Source of the DNA: Xestospongia muta | Taxonomy: Eukaryota; Porifera; Demospongiae; Haplosclerida; Petrosiidae | Assembly (NCBI GenBank): GCA_963693285.1 | Contig: OY848928.1 | Location: forward strand, 3,720,501-3,784,500 | Length of the DNA: 64,000 nt | Direction: 5' to 3' | Shown here: in pieces, positions 34,945 through 48,404 of the stretch | How the letters are laid out: every line of letters starts with the position of its first letter | Position numbering within the stretch: the first letter of the stretch is position 1 | The notes under the pieces: model-generated | Database searches by the model: none | Seen by the model: the letters and a program-made list of their open reading frames with translations, nothing else | Told to the model about the DNA's origin: nothing | Made by a program: the position numbers and the translations under genes

Positions 34945-37141
34945 ATGATTGCTAAACTGGTGTTGATGTTCACTGTTTGTCTGCTGTATATACTCAATAA
35001 TGGAGTACAAGTAAATGGCCAAGGTAACCTGACTATAAGCTTTGGAATATATTATTTAATAATGCAGTCTTTGTAAGTGACATGTCAGTAAAATGCACCG
35101 CAAGATTTTATTCGTACATAAGGAAAAACTCAAATTGAGCATGCTATAAGTAATAATCACATATCTGCACTTAACATAGAATTTTGTCATTTCAACTGTT
35201 GTCATCAATACCAAAATCTCATCAATATGATGTAAGCCTAATATTGAGGTACCACAATGCCAAAACTGGTGTAACTCAATATGTATAAAGCCAAATAGAA
35301 GCCAAAAAGTACTCTTTGTAGTTTATGTCCATTAATTAAAACTATGAGTTGGAGAGAGATATACTATTTCAACTCAATTAATCAAAATAGTTTAGTTGAA
35401 ATAATTTTTGCTTCAATTGAAGCCATGGTTCAATAGCAAAGTGAGTGTAAAAGGAATGTGGTTGTTGATGCAACTAGTTGGCTCTGTGCATATATAGAGT
35501 TACACTAGTATTGGCCTTATACCAGCTTAGAATTGGGCTTACATCATATGATGAAACTGTGGTGACAAGACCTCAGTTAAAATGACAAAATTCTTTTTTC
35601 ATTGACATATACTGTCAAGATATACAAAGCATCAAAGTATTGGAAATGGTTAGCTGACAGTATACTAAAGGTGCAGGGTCTCTTGGTTATAATTTCCTTG
35701 CATCACCTATACATAGTCTAACTAACATGTGGTTTATGTAAAATTTGTAGGACTTAATTGAACACATTCTTATTATTTTTAAGTTTTGAATTTTACTACA
35801 GTGTGTACACATTGCCAACTTAATTGTGATCTATTAAGATTTAGCACATCATAATACAAGGGGCTTTATTAAATCAATTCATTTAATTACTTGACCTTTT
35901 TTGTAAAATGTGATATTTCTTGCTAAAATCAATTGGTATATGCAATTTGCCTAAATTGGCTACAATGAGTTTTAAATATTAGTCTAGAATATGAATTAGT
36001 CTAGAATGTGAATTAATTATTAATACTGTTTTCTTACCACACTGTAAAAACTGATTGGTTGAATTAATAAATATATATATGGTTATACAGGTTGTATGTA
36101 ATATGAACTTTCTACTGTTTTCATTCCTAATGTACTGTCAGATTGACTACACATTCCCAGGATACTTTTAGAATGACTGTTTAGTCAATCTGATAGTATG
36201 TTAGTAATCATATATTGGTTAAACCAACCAGTTATGTTTTCACAGTGCACCTTCACTTTGTTTGATCATATAGTATAAAAAGTGGTTTAATTATCTAAAC
36301 CATTAAGAAACCTGACACAGATTTGAAATACTGCTGATAATTAATTAACAATGATGTGGTGTGAAATAGTGCTAATTATGGCTCATAACAACATTATAGT
36401 GTATGTATGATGTTATCTCTTAGGTTTTTGTTACTTGAGATAACTTTTACAGTTGCACACACACTGATCATAAATACAACGAAATCAATATTAATACAGC
36501 ACACTAAAAGTAAATTAACATACAGGAAAACCACAGAGCTAAATTAATGTCATACATTTCATATGAGATCCAGAAAAGTAGTAGTCTATTTACACTTTCT
36601 ATGTGATAGTGGTTCTGGGACTGAGTAATACCTTCACCACAAACAATGTACTGTATAAACCCTATTGTATTAGTACAAGTGTAATTGATGACATTACTTT
36701 AGTTATATGCCAATTGTAATATTCAGAGTGCCAAATCATTATATGTCATAATATTTCATTTGGTGATCATATTGTTGCTATAATATTGATAGTATCAAGG
36801 AAGTATGCATGTATTCACATACTGAATAAAATGGTCGACTATATATATTGCTACTATTTTTGTACATAGAATGGTTTTTGAGTCATTACCACAGTTTTAA
36901 AGCTATTCTACTACCTGAAAAGAGCCATCTCATTATTGACAATATGCTGAGTACGTTACATGATTTACAAAGAGATAAACAAGTCAGTAACTGTTATATA
37001 TCAATTTGCAATAGATCATTATCAGTTTATTTTGGAATTTAGATAATGGAGGTGGAGTTGCAGTGCAAGAATGGTCGTGTTTTGAGGCACCAACATCTTC
37101 ACAAGAATTCGTTAAATGTTAAAAGGCGACATATTGTATAA
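34945..37141 (+). CDS. Predicted chimera D2: signal exon joined to truncated prodomain exons
   Basis: Three exons give an open 96-residue product: 34945-35023 (a signal peptide, MIAKLVLMFTV..., nearly identical to that of gene E), 36870-36982 and 37043-37141 (copies of D exons 2 and 3). Compared with D, exon 2 has lost one T in a T run, which would break the D frame. But the signal exon ends in phase 1, and with it the new frame is exactly restored through to the same NVKRR-HIV end. The N-terminal half of the prodomain is missing. The signal exon is equally in phase with the Calx-beta exon at 40018, so it may instead be an alternative first exon of gene E. Splicing is inferred only. Confidence 0.45.
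35179..35593. mobile_element. Long-arm hairpin MITE in D2 intron 1
   Basis: The arms are about 100 bp each. Left: GAATTTTGTCATTT, ATGATGTAAGCC, CTGGTGTAACTC. Right, in reverse complement: GAATTTTGTCATTTT, ATGATGTAAGCCC, CTAGTGTAACTC. There is no coding capacity. It is related to the hairpin in B3 intron 4. Confidence 0.65.
36040..36247. mobile_element. MITE with CACTGTAAAAAC ends
   Basis: It begins CACTGTAAAAACTGATTGG and ends CCAGTTATGTTTTCACAGTG, an inverted pair. An inner inverted pair, GTACTGTCAGATTGACTA and TAGTCAATCTGATAGTAT, is also visible. The matching place in the second copy of the tandem duplication (about 38130) has no insertion. It shares its ends with the element at 56032-56262. 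Confidence 0.6.
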
Positions 37142-37360
37142 AAAATTAATTTTATATGTTTTACTAAACATTCTATTTTCAATTACTGTTCAATTCTCAC
37201 CTAGAAAATAAAAGGGCGTGGTTCCCTACTTGTCATATTACATCATAGTGTTACGTAATATTGTGTATATAAGTAAAATATTAACTTATCAAGTTTATTA
37301 CCAAATATCATTAATGCAGGAGTAACCTCGAGTTATTTGGATAGATTTAGATAAATAAAG

Positions 37361-40300
37361 ATGATTGCTAAACTGGTGTTGATGTTCACTGTTTGTCTGC
37401 TGTATGTAGTCGTCAATAATGGAGTACAAGTAAATGCCCAAGGTAACCAGACTACTTTAAGCTTTGGAATATATTATTTAATAATGCAGTCTTTGTAAGT
37501 GACATGTACTTAATGTATGATATTTTAATTATTCAATAAAATGCACTGCAAGATTTTATCAGCTAGTACAAAGAAAAAACTCAAATAGTGCATGCTGTTA
37601 AGTTATATTAACCTATGTATTGTGTAGATATATACTAAGTATTGAAATATACCTGATGATATACTAAAGGTCCAGGGTCTCTTGGTTATTATTTCCTTGC
37701 ATGGCCTATACATAGTAAAATAATTTCTTTGTGGTCTATGTAGTATTTGTAGGACTTAATTGAACTTTAACACATTCTTTGTGTACACATGGCTAACTTA
37801 ATTGTGGTCTATAAATATTTAACACATGATCCAGAGGGCTTCATTTAATTAATTACTTTAATTATTTGACCTTTCTTTGTAAAGATGGGATATTTCTTGC
37901 TAAAATCAATCAGTATATATTATTTCCCTAAACTGGCTACAATGGGCTTAATATTAGTCTACAGTATGAATTAGTTCTGAAGGTGTCTTCAAAAAGATCC
38001 ACTAAGATACCTATTCATAAATTCATAGGTATCTTTAATAATGAAATTTTATGAAATTTACAAACATGTCTAACTTTTTAAGCGAGCATGTAAACAATAA
38101 ACAGTGACAAAAGTAACTGTTCTCTTACAACCTCCAGATTGTTTGATCATATAGTATGAACAATGGTTTGGTTATCTAAGAAACTTGACACAGATTTGAA
38201 ATACCATTAATAAGTAACAAATGGAATCTAGTCATGATGTTGTATGACAAAGTTTTAATTATGGATAATAACAACATTATAGTGTATGAATTTCTGGAAA
38301 GCATTTACACTCTATTTACACTCTCTATGTGATAGTGGTTCAGGGACTAAGTAATACCTTCACCACAAACAATGTAATTGATGGCATTACTTTAGTTATA
38401 TGCCAATTGTAATATTCATTGAGCAAGTTATTAAATGTCATAATATTTCTTTTGATGATTATGTTGATTATAGAGCTTTGACAAAAGTTTCCATGTTGGT
38501 ATGAAATTTCTTCTTGATATACTGTGTGTGTGTATATACTATATATATATATAATATATATATACCTTACCTTTTATAGAACTTGTAGCTAACAAAATAA
38601 ATTTACTAACTGCAATGTGTATCAGCAGTCAGTGTGTAAGGGTTGATTTTATATATTCGTATGAACAACATGAAATAAAATATAAAAACAACACACCCTA
38701 CATATTGATACCTAATACATGTCTAAAATAACTTTTAGATTGTCCTGCAGACTTTTGGTGCTAGGTAGAAAAAAGTAGGAATCAGTTACATAATAGAGTA
38801 CATGTTTCAGTACATGTTTCAGCAACCTTAATCAATGAGCTAGTTCCTTACATGGCTTCTATACTGATGTTTTCACTAGACTTCCTAAGGTATACAATCA
38901 AGTTGCTGGTTTTAATGTGCTAAATTTAGCACATTAATAATTGACCATTGTAGTGCTTTCTATAATTGACTGGCTGTTTGACATTTTGTAACAGTATTTT
39001 ATTTGCTACATTTGTGACAGGGCACTTTGATCTTATCTGGGATATATATATATATATATTCTTGATTTAAACTGCCAACAGTAAGTACCATATTTCTTTG
39101 AATAAAGGCCAACTCCAATAGAAGTCAGATCTCAAATTGACACCTTGGTAATCTGAACCAAATAGTAAAAGAGCCCAGTCTCAAATTGAGACCTACTGAC
39201 CATATTCTTCCCAAATCAAATAATTTGAACTCATGTTGCTACAATTCTTTAGGTTTCAAAATATCCAAGGAGAAGTCTGCCTTAGTTAATTTCAAACTTT
39301 TAACAGTCCAAAGAATTATCCTAACAAACTGTAGATTTTAGTGTGAGCATTGTTAGGTTAATGATTTTTGCTAATATTAAGGCCCCCCCCCCTTTAGAGG
39401 TCAAGTTAAGAATCTATAGGAAATGATATAGAGGCCCAGATCTCTATTCAAGAAAATACCATACAATTATAGACTGATTTAGTAGTAATGAAATACCACT
39501 GATAATTAATAAAAACTATTCAGGATGCAGTACATGGACTAATAGTTATGTATTGCAAGGTACTAATAGACTATTATTATACGTGATGTCACTAATGCTT
39601 AGTCATGATTGTTCCAATGACAAAGTGAAAATGATGACTTAATATTGTGTATGCATTTTTAATTATTTTGGTGTATTGGTAATACTAGGCCAAATGCTAC
39701 CTGATTTGAGCTACTGACACCAGGCATTACTTGATCCTAAATGGAGAACCTCTAATGTAAAGCATAGTGGTATATATTATGGGCCCTATTTTGCCAAAGA
39801 CAAATATTTCTGTAGTGAGAATTATTGAGTTATACACTAAAGTATGTAGAGTCCATGCAAATACATGGCTGTATAAAATTAATGCATTCTTATTAATTGT
39901 ATTAATGGAAAATGTATCAAAGTTTTAAGAAGTAACTAAGTATTGGACAAGATTTCTTTACAGACAATACTATTGATCTTAACGTTATGATGTTTGTTGT
40001 TTTATTAATTGTTACAGGCCCAGAAGTCAAAATGGTTAATCCTAATTTAATGAGAACTGAAAATGTTGGATCTATTGATGTCTGTGTTCAGCTGACTGGT
40101 AGTGGCTATCTGTTAGACAGTAACCTGATTGTTACTTTAACAGACATTGGAACTCCAAACTCAATGTGTATGTAAATCATTAGTTTAAACAATCTAATAA
40201 ATCTATCTTTGTATTCTATAGTTGGTTCTGACTACGTCTTTACTAGACCACTTATAGTGATATTTTTCGCTGGTACTGTACCAGGCAGCACAATGTGTGC

Positions 40301-42450
40301 AAGTATCACAATCATTGATGATCGTGCATTAGAGGGTACACACAATTTTACTATTAGAATTGATGTGAATACTGCCCTTTACAATATTTCCACACCTAGT
40401 GAAACCATTATTTCAATTATTGATAATGAAGGTGAGTTTAAAGCTACTTTATAACAAACAATGATATACAACATTCTATTTGATTTTTAGATGTTACCAT
40501 AACTTTACAGCCCTTTACTGCAGTAATGGAGACTTCACCATATATAAGTGTGTGTGCACAATTAAGTGATGTTCCTAGTGGTGGATTGGAAGTAGACATC
40601 GTTGTAGATATATCTACAAAAGACAATACAGCTACAAGTAATAACTTCGTTAATAAACAGTATGATTAAAAACTTATAATCCATATATATGTTGGTATAT
40701 ACTAGTTTAATTTATATGAACAAAATAGACAATTACTTCTCCTCTATGATTAGTATACTAAAGGTTTGTCATGTACTTTTTATCACAGGACTTATACCCA
40801 TTATTAAAGAGTAAAGTAATATCTTTTTTCATTAATATCATTTTATAGGTATGTCTCCAGCTGACTATACTCCATTTACAACTCAAATTATATTTCCTAG
40901 TTCAGTCTCTTCAGATGAAACTCGTTGCACAAATGTTTCTACAATTGTTGATGACTTGATTCTAGAAGATGATGAAACATTTATTGTAGAAATAACTAGT
41001 GTTTATCCACCTGTCACAATAGGAAGTCCATCATCAGTTATGTTGACTATTATTGACAATGAAAGTGAGTTTATTATTTCAATCTATATAATTAGTATTT
41101 TTATATTCTATATATGACATACAACTGTTGATATTAGTGTTATGAATTTTGTATTTATGTTGATGATAAAAAGCTGTCTTTTTTAGTGGCTGAAGTCAAC
41201 TTTGAAAATAGAACATATACATTTCTGGAAAGAGACAGTCAATCAATTTGTACTATAATAACAGATGTACCTAGTGGTGGAAGTGAAGTTAATGTTACAG
41301 CAAGAGTATCTTTAGTGGATGGATTAGCTAATGGTAAGAAATTAACATTAGTTATGGCTTTTAATGCAAAGAGTATACTATTTGATTTTTTACTGTATAT
41401 ATATATATATATAAGTAGTCTAGTATAAATATTGTTATCTAATATTAAAACTACAATGGCAGACTTAATAAAGAACTACTTGTTAAATTTTTTTGTATAG
41501 GTAATGATGTTACTCTTGTCACAACTATGTTGACATTTCCAGATTCTACGATAGAGAATGGTACAAAATCTTGTGTCAATGTTAGTATTACAAATGACAT
41601 GATATTGGAAGATACTGAGAGCCTTCAACTAACTCTATCAGATCCTTCACCTGCTAGTATTGTGTTTGGACCAAATGCAACTGTGAGAATCATTGATGAT
41701 GACAGTATGTTATCGGTATTATACAAATGATATATCCAATACATGTAATAAACAGACACTCATGTTAAACATGTCAATATAGCATTAATTAAAATTTCTG
41801 ATTCTATCATTAATAACTGATAATGTGAATATTATTGACATAAAATACATATATCTCTTATCCTTTAGTTGCTAGATACTTTACCTTCACAAAGACCAAG
41901 TATCTAGTTCAAGAAGCTCAAGGGTTTTTACAGGTGTGTGTTTCAACACCTAACCTTCTACAAACTGCTCAACCTTTGGTTGAAATCACAATCATTAATG
42001 GCAGTGCTATAGGTTAGTTATAGTGTGTCATATATGTGATACACATGTTATGTGGCTCTTAATTATACAGAGGGTATTGATTTCAGTAAGCAGTCTACTA
42101 CTACCCTTACCTTTCAACACACAACTACAGCATGTACTAACTTTACAATTAACAATGATGGTATAACTGAGGGAGAGGAAGAGTTTAAGCTAGTCTTGGA
42201 ATCAATTAGTTCTTCAGCTATTGTTAATGGACCTACCACTGAAGTTAATGTTGTTATCTATGATCCAGATGGTAAGTATTATACTAAATGACTAACATTT
42301 TATTGCTACATTATAGTGTGTTTTCCTTCCTCTGTTTGTACTGAAATACGTGTCTTACAATCATGCAGACTACTTGCTTCAAAGGGTGAACGTTTGCCTC
42401 TCCCTTGTCTTGCTCTTGAAGCAGAATATAGAGATGTTGGTGGTAATTAG
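37361..42450 (+). CDS. Secreted protein E with four Calx-beta domains
   Basis: The predicted product has 544 residues from ten exons: 37361-37442, 40018-40167, 40222-40431, 40491-40637, 40849-41064, 41187-41333, 41501-41704, 41869-42012, 42071-42271 and 42317-42450. The first exon is a signal peptide. Residues about 28-147, 148-268, 269-385 and 386-500 are four Calx-beta domains, each from two exons and each ending with the typical acidic strand (ILEDDETF, IIDNE; ITEGEEEF). Calx-beta domains bind calcium in Na/Ca exchangers and integrin beta-4 and occur in many extracellular adhesion proteins. The last 44 residues form a short Cys-containing tail and stop; a GT at the very end (GGTGGTAATT) could instead be a donor to more exons. 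No membrane segment is seen. All domain-bordering introns are phase 1. Confidence 0.8.
37443..40017. other. Large first intron of E
   Basis: This 2.6-kb intron separates the signal exon from the first Calx-beta exon. Its left half (to about 38470) is the second copy of the tandem duplication, and its right half holds an inverted-repeat element and AT-rich DNA. AT microsatellites lie at about 38540-38572 and 39041-39060. No further exon was recognised. Confidence 0.5.
39087..39463. mobile_element. Inverted-repeat element in E intron 1
   Basis: The left end is ACCATATTTCTTTGAATAA and the right end, in reverse complement, ATGGTATTTTCTTGAATAG; GGCC follows inside on both. It contains a C homopolymer run near 39383. 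There is no coding capacity. It is probably a degraded non-autonomous DNA transposon. Confidence 0.5.
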
Positions 42451-44136
42451 TTCAAGTGAAATCTAATTGATCATGAGTTGTGATCTGCAGTAATAAACTA
42501 AAGTAGTGATAAGTCAATATTTTTAAATTTTATCAGTCATCTAGTCATAATTCTCTCCTGCATATTTAAACTTTGCTGTTTATCCTACTTTTTAGAAAAA
42601 AGTCAATGTTGTTTATTTGATTAAATGGCGTAATGTACAAAGGACTATGAGCAGTTGCTGGGTGAATTTTGTCCTTACAAATGCCTCAACAAAGCTGACC
42701 AGTTGTGATTTTCATGTGATATCTCTTTCCTTATATAGCTAGAATTAGCACCTATTTCTTTCCATTCCCCTTGTTTAAAACATTAGTTATGTATATGGCC
42801 TTAACTCCTCAACACACAATACTGATGTTTTTATTATAGTTTATACACTTACCAGGGTATGTATACAACCAGAAATCAGCCCATTTAGTGTACCTCTCAA
42901 AAGGCTCTTATTAAACTATTAATTTTGAATTGACTCTTACAAATATACAATTAAGTCGTGTCACTGCATTGTGAGATGTATTTTTATAAGCTAGTTCAAG
43001 TATAACTTACTAAAAAGAACTTAATAAATGAGAATATTAAGCCTTATTACATTACTTCTCTTACTCCAACATTTCTTTATAGCTATCATATAACAGACTA
43101 TATTATATAGTCTAGCAATTCATAGAATACCTTTATTTCTTCAGAAAGCTATTAGCTTACAATAACTATCAGATATTTTTTAGTAATATCTTCAAGCTAG
43201 ATAACAACAACTGTTTATGCTGGTTTCTGTAATGGAGAATATCTATTGTTGAGTAATTAAAGCTGTTCATTATGTTACATAAGGAGTACTAGTAATTAAT
43301 TGTAAAACCCCGGATATATTTTAAATTTAGCTCTAGAGAAGACCTAAATACATAATAGTTACTATAATATATAAGTTCATTAGCAATCACATACATTATT
43401 AATTATTGTTACCAACCTAGCATCTGTCCTGTTTTCTTGAGTGAGATGTGTGTATAATAAACTATGTTAAAATCATGGTAATACTTTGCCCTCTGCTTAA
43501 TGATGTGGGACTACTAGGTAACACCATGTAGTTATACCTTATGAAAATGGATGATCAATCATGTCTGTAAAGTAATATTGTTGTCTGCCCTGATAATTAC
43601 ACACGTTATTGTAGAGGTATTTATTATATATATTATATATGGGTATTAACTGTACTGATAAGTTGAGAGTCATGGACGTATAGTAAGTAATGAAACTGGC
43701 AATGTTGAGGAAGTGGGTGAGTTTGAGGAGGAAATAGAGAGAGTAAGTGAGGAAAATGGAAGGGGTGGAGCTTAGGAAGTGGACAAAGAAGGAGTGGAGA
43801 AGCTAGGATAAGGGAGTAGATGATTAAGTGAGCTCTTTTAAAATCTGGACAAATATTAACTGTTTACTCATCAGACATAGTTGTGTATTTATGGGTACTC
43901 CCAATTGCAACATAAAAAACATTGTAGAAATACTATAGGTTGATGTAAGGTTTGTTTTATTAAATTAAGTAGAAGGGTATGTCAAAGAAACCATACTACC
44001 ATCAATCATGTCCATTTATAGACTTCATTACATACATGAGTGACATAACTCTTCATTCACACGCACACATGCATGGACATACAATATATTATTGTAGTAA
44101 ACATATTTTAGTATTAGTACTGCAGTGAATGGAAAG
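42451..44136. other. Gene-free spacer between E and F
   Basis: No recognisable gene is present. A purine-rich tract on the plus strand at about 43690-43820 (GAGG/GAAA-rich) is open for some 35 codons in one frame with an acidic product, but it has no ATG, homolog or splice context that I can support. The rest is AT-rich. Confidence 0.5.
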
Positions 44137-44996
44137 ATGAAGCTATCTCTATCATCAGTTATATTGATAATAATACTACCATTAACTACTGGACAGGTAT
44201 CATCATGTTCTCTACCAAGGCCTACAGTAACAGAGATAGAAAGGGAGTTGATTGATCTACTCATTATTGCAGATGGAGCAGGAATTTATGCTCCTACTGT
44301 ATCATCACATCAGTTTACTTGTCTTGCTCAAGGATCAACTAGAGATACTTATCGTAGAGTATCTATTATAGCTACATTTACTCCTAACAGTGGACAACCT
44401 CAACAAACACAACACTTTCAATTAGAGTGTTCAAGTGATACATGGAGTGCAGTAACTAATGATGGTTTTGGTACTCCTCCCTCAAATCCAATGCTAAGAA
44501 CTGACTGTTTTAATTGTGTACCTGAGAGTCTTAGTGGTGATTCTAATCATTGTTTAGGTGAAGTTACCATTACTATTATAATTGTTGATATTATTATTAT
44601 TTTATAAATAGAGTGTAGTGCAACTTGTAGGAATATGGGACAAGGAAGTTGTGTATCATCCATTAATGACTGTTGTCCATTCTTTGGTCTTGATAATATG
44701 TGTACTACATCATGTCCAACTAACTACATTGCTAATGTTGATACTAACTTTACATGTGGTAAGTAAATTAGTATATATCTAATACATTGATCCTATACTA
44801 TACAGTCTGTAACTACACCTGTGGTCCTGGTGAAGTTGCTAATGCTACATGTAATGGATGTGATCTGACTGACATCTGTCTACGAGATATGCCTTGTAGA
44901 AATAGAGGATCATGCATATTGTTATCTGCTCCTGATAATTATACATGTGATTGCAGTGCTACTGGACAAGTGGATATTGACTGTATTGGTAAGTGA
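44137..44996 (+). CDS. Secreted Cys-rich/EGF-like protein F
   Basis: Three exons, 44137-44557, 44612-44758 and 44806-44988, code for 250 residues up to the last splice donor; reading on into the intron gives only one more Lys before a stop at 44994-44996. The ATG at 44137 is followed by a clear signal peptide (MKLSLSSVILIIILPLTTG). Residues about 24-140 form a compact domain with four or more Cys that I do not recognise. Two Cys-rich exons follow, the second ending in an EGF-like pattern (CLRDMPCRNRGSC ... CDC). The third exon ends in phase 1 at a consensus GTAAGT, which matches the phase of the duplicated Calx-beta exons at 47823-48404. If joined, the product would have 409 residues. No membrane segment is seen. 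Confidence 0.65.
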
Positions 44997-47650
44997 AGAG
45001 AGTAAACAGTAGACTTTTTATAGATATTTTAAGAGAAAGTCTATAAAATTCATGAACATTCTTAATCTGTTGTTCACTGCTACAGCCAAACAATATTATT
45101 ATATGTTTAGAATACTTTAACATGATAAAGAGTTGTTGGTAGTAAATAATGACCCTGTAAATAGTAATGACTCCTATCAATTGTATTGCATCTTGAAAGA
45201 GAAAACTGTGATCACATTTACTGTGAGTATGGCGGTGACTTCCTTAGAATGTATAACAGTCTGTTTAGACACAGTTCTGGGGCTGCATATTACCATTTCC
45301 TCATACCTTTAATTTTCAATAACTGTCTACTCAAACCAGGACTGGTGGTGGCAGTGTAATAAAAAAGGGTGTGGCAAGTATTATGGTTTATGATAACTGT
45401 TATAGCTGCCATAATGGCATGGTGAGGGATGGTGTGAGAGGAGGAAGTGTCCCCTCACACACAATGCATGAAAGCTGACAATTCACTACTTATTAAGAAT
45501 AAAGTGTGAGTATCTCAGAACACCCAAAACTGTTAGTGTTCTTGTAATTAAGTATGCAAATGAAATGCAACGTACAGTTATTTGACATGTGGTTATTCAA
45601 ATTTTTAATATTTTCACATTATTTATATGTTGTCTGTTACTGCTTAAGTATTTGAATAAACATTATATGATTCCAAATTTGCTTCTGTGTATGACGTTTA
45701 ACAGATGTTATGACCTTTACTAATAGTACATAGATATAAGTAGTAAATTTGATGGTATTTCTTGTAACTACTTGCATAGCCAATGTTAGTGTGTCATAAG
45801 TCTACACTCAACTATAGTAAATTTATGTTCAATGATTTTCTTTCTTTCTCTAATCCTCTAGTAATTCTTGTTGTTAAAACTAATGAGTCATTTTAACACA
45901 AAATTATCATGTTCACGAATTTCACATATGAGTATGACACTCACTATTTTCTATATGTAGTGATGTATAAAGTTAAAAGAATAGTAACGGGTACAATATA
46001 TGTAACTAAGAGGACAGCCATGGAAAAGATGAAATGAAACACTTAATATATATATAACTCAAGAGTACCAAATCATAAGATATGTCTACTTTCACTTTCA
46101 ACAACTTCTATGGACTGATGACACTAACTATGCAAGTATTATTGTATATAGGGAAAACCATCAGATACATCTATTGAACAATATGTTAGCTAATGTAGAG
46201 TGTATTATATGAAATGTATAATTGATGTGATGTTTTAGTATAAACTCATGGCTTCCCCTAATAAAATAAGACTTATTAGTCTTCTGTAGACATAGTTAAC
46301 TGTAATTTGTGTATACTGAGGAAACCATTAACTAATTAACCTGATAGTGTCAATTGTACTAAAGTACACACATATGTTACATAACTGTTCACATATAATT
46401 TATTTAATATATTTCAAAATTCACATAACAAATGCACTGTTTTGGTCACTTTGAATTTCTATTATGCTTACAACTGACGCACTCTCACCAGTAAAAAACT
46501 GGGCTTCTTCATCCTGACAATCACACAACATATGAACATAATAAAATTATTGCATACATGTACATGTAAAATTAAGAAGAAAAAAACATAAGAAATAACC
46601 AACTTATGTACATTTGATAAAGTGAAAGTAATTAAGCAAATTCACTTGTTATAATGAGATGACTCTGTATGCAACTTGTGCAAAAATAACAGAATTATAA
46701 GATGTGTAATAACATAGTCTACATTCTGTATAATTAATTTGTATGAAATCATATAGGATTGTAGATCAGTCAGTATACATAGTATAAGTCATGTGATTAT
46801 AAGGTATATATATGATACATGTATACAATCCCATTGTAATAGTATTGATTGTGATGCTCAACTATTCAGATATAGCCTACATGGAGACTCCATAAAATAG
46901 GGAATGAACCAAGTGCTTTGGTTATGAACATCATTACTTCTGAGTGATTCATTGGTAGTCTCGGATAGCCGGTCTCCCTCCTAAGCTGGGGTCTAGTATT
47001 TCTAGGACGTAACTAAATGATGCACTGGACAAATAAAATAGTAAACACCACTCTAATTAAAAGGCTAAGTGTGATCCTTGATTAGTGATGTCAATTAACG
47101 CATACATAGTTCTCATGTTACTTCGCACTTCTTTCAAGTAGCCGCCTCCACGTGCTATAGGTTGATAGACACAGCCCTTGGTTGGCAAAAGATCTTGAGT
47201 TATGGTTCACTAATTAATTATTCATATAAAAAATTGGTCAACTTTTGACAACTTATTTTATAATTACACTAACATTAAAACTTTAGCCTCATACAAATAA
47301 ATTTACAATTGTTAATTCAATTCAACATTATGGACATATAGTAAGTACATATATTTGTATATCTCTTGCTTTTGCCATGCATCACTTGAACCACCTATAA
47401 AACAATTGATGTTATAAGGCAAAGCTGTAAACTTTTTGTACAATTTAAAACAAACAACTTGAAAGTATGATTAGAGAAGCTTAAGCTACATAAGTAGTTT
47501 TAAACTTGTCAGAGAAAGATTTCTGTCAAAATAAATCACTTGGAAAAATATATAGTGTCAAGAAAGTAGTTTAGTATAAAAATAACAAAAGTAATTGCTT
47601 TAATATAACTACCTATTTGTCTCCTCTATATTATGCAATACATTATTTTA
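44997..47650. other. Spacer or large intron right of F
   Basis: This 2.65-kb AT-rich stretch has no exon that I can support. If F is spliced to the Calx-beta block it is an intron, similar in size to E intron 1. No strong repeat was recognised in it. Confidence 0.45.
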
Positions 47651-48404
47651 TGCAACTGTGAGAATCATTGATGATGGCAGTATGTTATCAGTATAATACA
47701 AATGATATATCCAATACATGTAAAAATATGTGCTCATGTTAAACATGTCAATGTAGCATACTAATAGTTACCAATAATGTAAATATTATTGACATAAAAT
47801 ACATATATCTCTTATGCTTTAGTTGCTAGTTATTTTACCTTCACAAAGACCAAGTATCTAGTTCAAGAAGATCAAGGGTCCTTACAAGTGTGTGTTTCAA
47901 CACCTAACATTACACAAGCTGCTCAACCTTTGGTTGAAATCACAATCATTAATGGCAGTGCTATAGGTTAGTTTAGTGTGTCATATATGTGATACAATTA
48001 TTAATATAACTCATAATTATACAGAGGGTATTGATTTCAGTAAGCAGTCTACTACTACCCTTACCTTTCAAAATACAACTACAGCATGTACTAACTTTAC
48101 AATTAACAATGATGGTATAACTGAGGGAGAGGAAGAGTTTAAGCTAGTCTTAGAATCAATCAGTTCTTTAGCTATTGTTAATGGACCTACCACTGAAGTT
48201 GATGTTGTTATCTATGATCCAGATGGTAAGTATTACACTAAATGACTAACATTTTATTGCTACATTATAGTGTGTTTTCCTTCCTCTGTTTGTACTGAAA
48301 TACGTGTCTTACAATCATGCAGACTACATGCTTCAAAGAGTGGACGTTTGCCTCTCCCTTGTCTTGCTCTTGAAGCAGAATATAGAGATGTTGGTGGTAA
48401 TTAG
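47651..48404 (+). other. Duplicated Calx-beta exon block (copy of E exons 8-10)
   Basis: Exons 47823-47966, 48025-48225 and 48271-48404 match E exons 8, 9 and 10 in length (144, 201, 134 bp), frame and nearly all residues, including ITEGEEEF. The duplicate begins abruptly at about 47651 within a copy of the last 28 bp of E exon 7. No frameshift or stop interrupts it before the same TAG. It lacks its own signal exon. Either it is the 3' part of gene F, with which it is in phase, or it is an orphan duplicate. Confidence 0.65.

Larger units (their letters stand above)
33206..38470. repeat. Tandem duplication covering D 3' exons and a signal-peptide exon
   Basis: About 33206-36802 and 36803-38470 are two copies of one segment. 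Matching blocks include D exons 2-3 (33274-33546 and 36870-37141), the signal exon (34945 and 37361), and intergenic blocks at 35640-36000/37650-37990 and 36290-36770/38150-38470. The first copy is longer because it contains the inverted-repeat elements at 33740-34220, 35179-35593 and 36040-36247. Confidence 0.7.

Noticed and set aside
46940..47040. Possible tRNA or SINE head near the GGTCTCCCTCCTAAGC block
   Set aside because: I could not fold a cloverleaf or find A and B boxes at the right spacing.
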